Shown one piece after another: positions 13,110-14,000 of a stretch of 14,000 nt of DNA. Each line of letters opens with the position of its first letter. The first letter of the stretch is position 1. This DNA comes from an uncultured Tissierellia bacterium (GTDB lineage Bacteria > Bacillota > Clostridia > Tissierellales > Peptoniphilaceae): contig CABTZP010000025.1 in NCBI GenBank assembly GCA_902489375.1, forward strand, positions 1 through 14,000, given 5' to 3'. Below the pieces are notes generated by a model. That model saw nothing but the letters and a program-made list of their open reading frames with translations, was not told the origin of the DNA and did not search any database. The translations under genes and the position numbers were made by a program.

Positions 13110-13545
13110 ACTGCGCATTTTGCCCATGGGTCCGGAGGACCTTTTGGAAGTGGAAGCCATTGAAAAAAAGAATTTTTTCGACCCCTGGACGGCAAAGATG
13201 CTGGAAGATGAACTCTTAGCCAATAAAAAGATTGAAGCCTATACGCTAAAAGCCGGGTCGGAAATTTTAGGCTATTACTTTGCCTGGCATATTGCGGGCC
13301 AGTCGGATCTCAGCAACCTTGCCGTCAAGAAGTCGGTTCAGGGAAAGGGACTGGGAAAGAGGCTTTTTGAGCATTTTCTGCAAAGGGGCCGGGAAAAGGG
13401 CTCGGAAGAATTTTTTCTCGAGGTCGCCGTGGATAACATTCCTGCCCTTCGCCTCTACAGCGCTTCCGGCTTTGAGATCCTCTGCCGGAGGAAAAATTAC
13501 TATGCCAAAGAGCACAAAGACGCATTTGTCATGAAACGGTCATGA
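13096..13545 (+). CDS. rimI: RimI-type N-alpha-acetyltransferase
   Basis: GNAT-fold enzyme of 149 residues, the usual RimI length (E. coli RimI is 148). It acetylates protein N-termini, classically ribosomal protein bS18, using acetyl-CoA. The acetyl-CoA loop is VQGKGLGKRL (81-90); then FFLEVAVDN (catalytic Glu109), ALRLYSASGFEILCRRKNYY with the C-terminal tyrosines, and AFVMKR. The N-terminal LRILPMGPEDLLEVEAIE is the normal first strand and helix. The usual LEVRxxN has Ala in place of Arg (Ala111). The start is uncertain: GTG at 13096 gives family length and a 14-base overlap with tsaB; GTG at 13087 is an alternative; no strong ribosome binding site precedes either, so translation probably depends on coupling to tsaB. 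Location between tsaB and tsaD is the classic order. Confidence 0.9.
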   Translation: MENRKLRILPMGPEDLLEVEAIEKKNFFDPWTAKMLEDELLANKKIEAYTLKAGSEILGYYFAWHIAGQSDLSNLAVKKSVQGKGLGKRLFEHFLQRGREKGSEEFFLEVAVDNIPALRLYSASGFEILCRRKNYYAKEHKDAFVMKRS

Positions 13546-13551
13546 AGCGCC

Positions 13552-13573
13552 GGTCAAAAGAGCCCTTTTGATC
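13552..13573 (+). repeat. Intergenic hairpin between rimI and tsaD
   Basis: GGTCAAAAG (13552-13560) and CTTTTGATC (13565-13573) form a 9-bp stem with one G-U pair and a 4-base loop AGCC. No T run follows, so it is not an intrinsic terminator on the plus strand. It sits about 20 bases before the strong tsaD ribosome binding site and could be an mRNA processing or stability element. Confidence 0.55.
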
Positions 13574-13604
13574 AATACGATTTTCAGCAAAGAAAGGAGG
13601 AGGC

Positions 13605-14000
13605 ATGATTCTCTTAGCCCTGGAAAGCTCCTGCGACGAAACCTCTGCCGCCATCCTGGAAGATGGGCGGACGGTCTTATCCAGCCTGGTTTCGACACAA
13701 ATTCCTGTCCATGAGAAATTCGGCGGGGTGGTGCCTGAAATTGCCTCTCGTATGCACCTGGAAGCCATCAACCGAATTCTTCGTCTGACCTTTGAACAAG
13801 CGGGAAAGACCCCTGATGACCTGGACCTTGTGGCAGTGACCCGGGGGCCGGGCCTGGTTGGGGCCCTTCTTGTCGGGGTCGCCGCGGCAAAAGCCATCGC
13901 CTTTGCCAAGGAAATTCCCATTGTCGGGGTCAATCATATGGAAGGTCATATCGCCGCCAATTACCTCTCCTCTTCCGACCTTGCTCCGCCCTTTTTGACC
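13605..14000 (+). CDS. tsaD: tRNA N6-threonylcarbamoyltransferase TsaD, 5' part, runs off the window
   Basis: Catalytic subunit of t6A synthase; it transfers the threonylcarbamoyl group from threonylcarbamoyl-AMP to A37 of tRNA. The 132 residues present begin MILLALESSCDETSAA, the family signature, followed by GGVVPEIASRMHLE (41-54), VTRGPGLVGALLVGVAAAK (78-96) and NHMEGHIAANYL (110-121), whose His111 and His115 are metal ligands. The frame is still open at 14000, so about 200 residues should follow to the right. A very strong AAGGAGGAGG precedes the ATG, unlike rimI, which suggests independent and efficient translation. It is separated from rimI by 59 bases containing a hairpin but no promoter that I can see. 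Confidence 0.97.
   Translation, partial: MILLALESSCDETSAAILEDGRTVLSSLVSTQIPVHEKFGGVVPEIASRMHLEAINRILRLTFEQAGKTPDDLDLVAVTRGPGLVGALLVGVAAAKAIAFAKEIPIVGVNHMEGHIAANYLSSSDLAPPFLT

Noticed and set aside
1..14000. Mobile element, defence or biosynthetic cluster
   Set aside because: No transposase, integrase, toxin-antitoxin, restriction or CRISPR feature, no direct-repeat attachment site, and no compositional break was visible. All genes except the small uncharacterised ones belong to housekeeping families. The tRNA-Ser at the left edge could serve as an integration site, but nothing next to it suggests one.

Overview
The window looks like core chromosome of a Gram-positive, low-to-mid GC bacterium of the phylum Bacillota, most likely a clostridia-like anaerobe. 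The reasons are a Veg-family protein next to ispE (veg, sspF, ispE is the Bacillus subtilis order, and sspF is missing here), an Asp23/Gls24-family protein, a DUF1858 protein, the tsaE-tsaB-rimI-tsaD cluster, strong AGGAGG-type ribosome binding sites, and promoters with TATAAT or extended TGn -10 boxes. I cannot name the genus from sequence alone. I see no phage, IS, CRISPR or plasmid signatures.

Layout. The left edge (1-48, minus) is the 5' part of a tRNA-Ser with anticodon CGA, with its own promoter. Next on the minus strand is murI (glutamate racemase; D-Glu for peptidoglycan). Divergent from it is a plus-strand group of a HAD hydrolase, an Asp23/Gls24 protein and htpG (Hsp90), which ends at a bidirectional hairpin terminator. 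A small minus-strand DUF1858 CxxC protein comes next, then a divergent M18 aminopeptidase. Veg follows behind a very good promoter that abuts a run of ten C, and has its own terminator. ispE (MEP isoprenoid pathway) follows. After a 335-base intergenic stretch with a strong promoter comes a membrane-anchored SH3 plus VanY-like protein whose zinc site has been lost. Beyond a strong terminator lies galE, which converges on murJ (lipid II flippase, minus strand); the two share one terminator hairpin, and the murJ stop codon overlaps that hairpin. Divergent from murJ, with back-to-back promoters, is tsaE-tsaB-rimI-tsaD, with tsaD cut by the right edge.

How the genes fit together. Two themes dominate. 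One is cell-envelope construction: murI (D-glutamate), murJ (lipid II export), ispE (precursor of the undecaprenyl carrier), galE (UDP-galactose for surface glycans) and the VanY-like membrane protein. The other is translation quality: TsaE, TsaB and TsaD make t6A37 on ANN-decoding tRNAs, RimI acetylates protein N-termini, and HtpG is a chaperone. The most unusual item is the VanY-like protein, which keeps the fold motifs but appears to have lost all three zinc ligands. Otherwise this is a mostly ordinary housekeeping region, and I found no convincing new multi-gene system.
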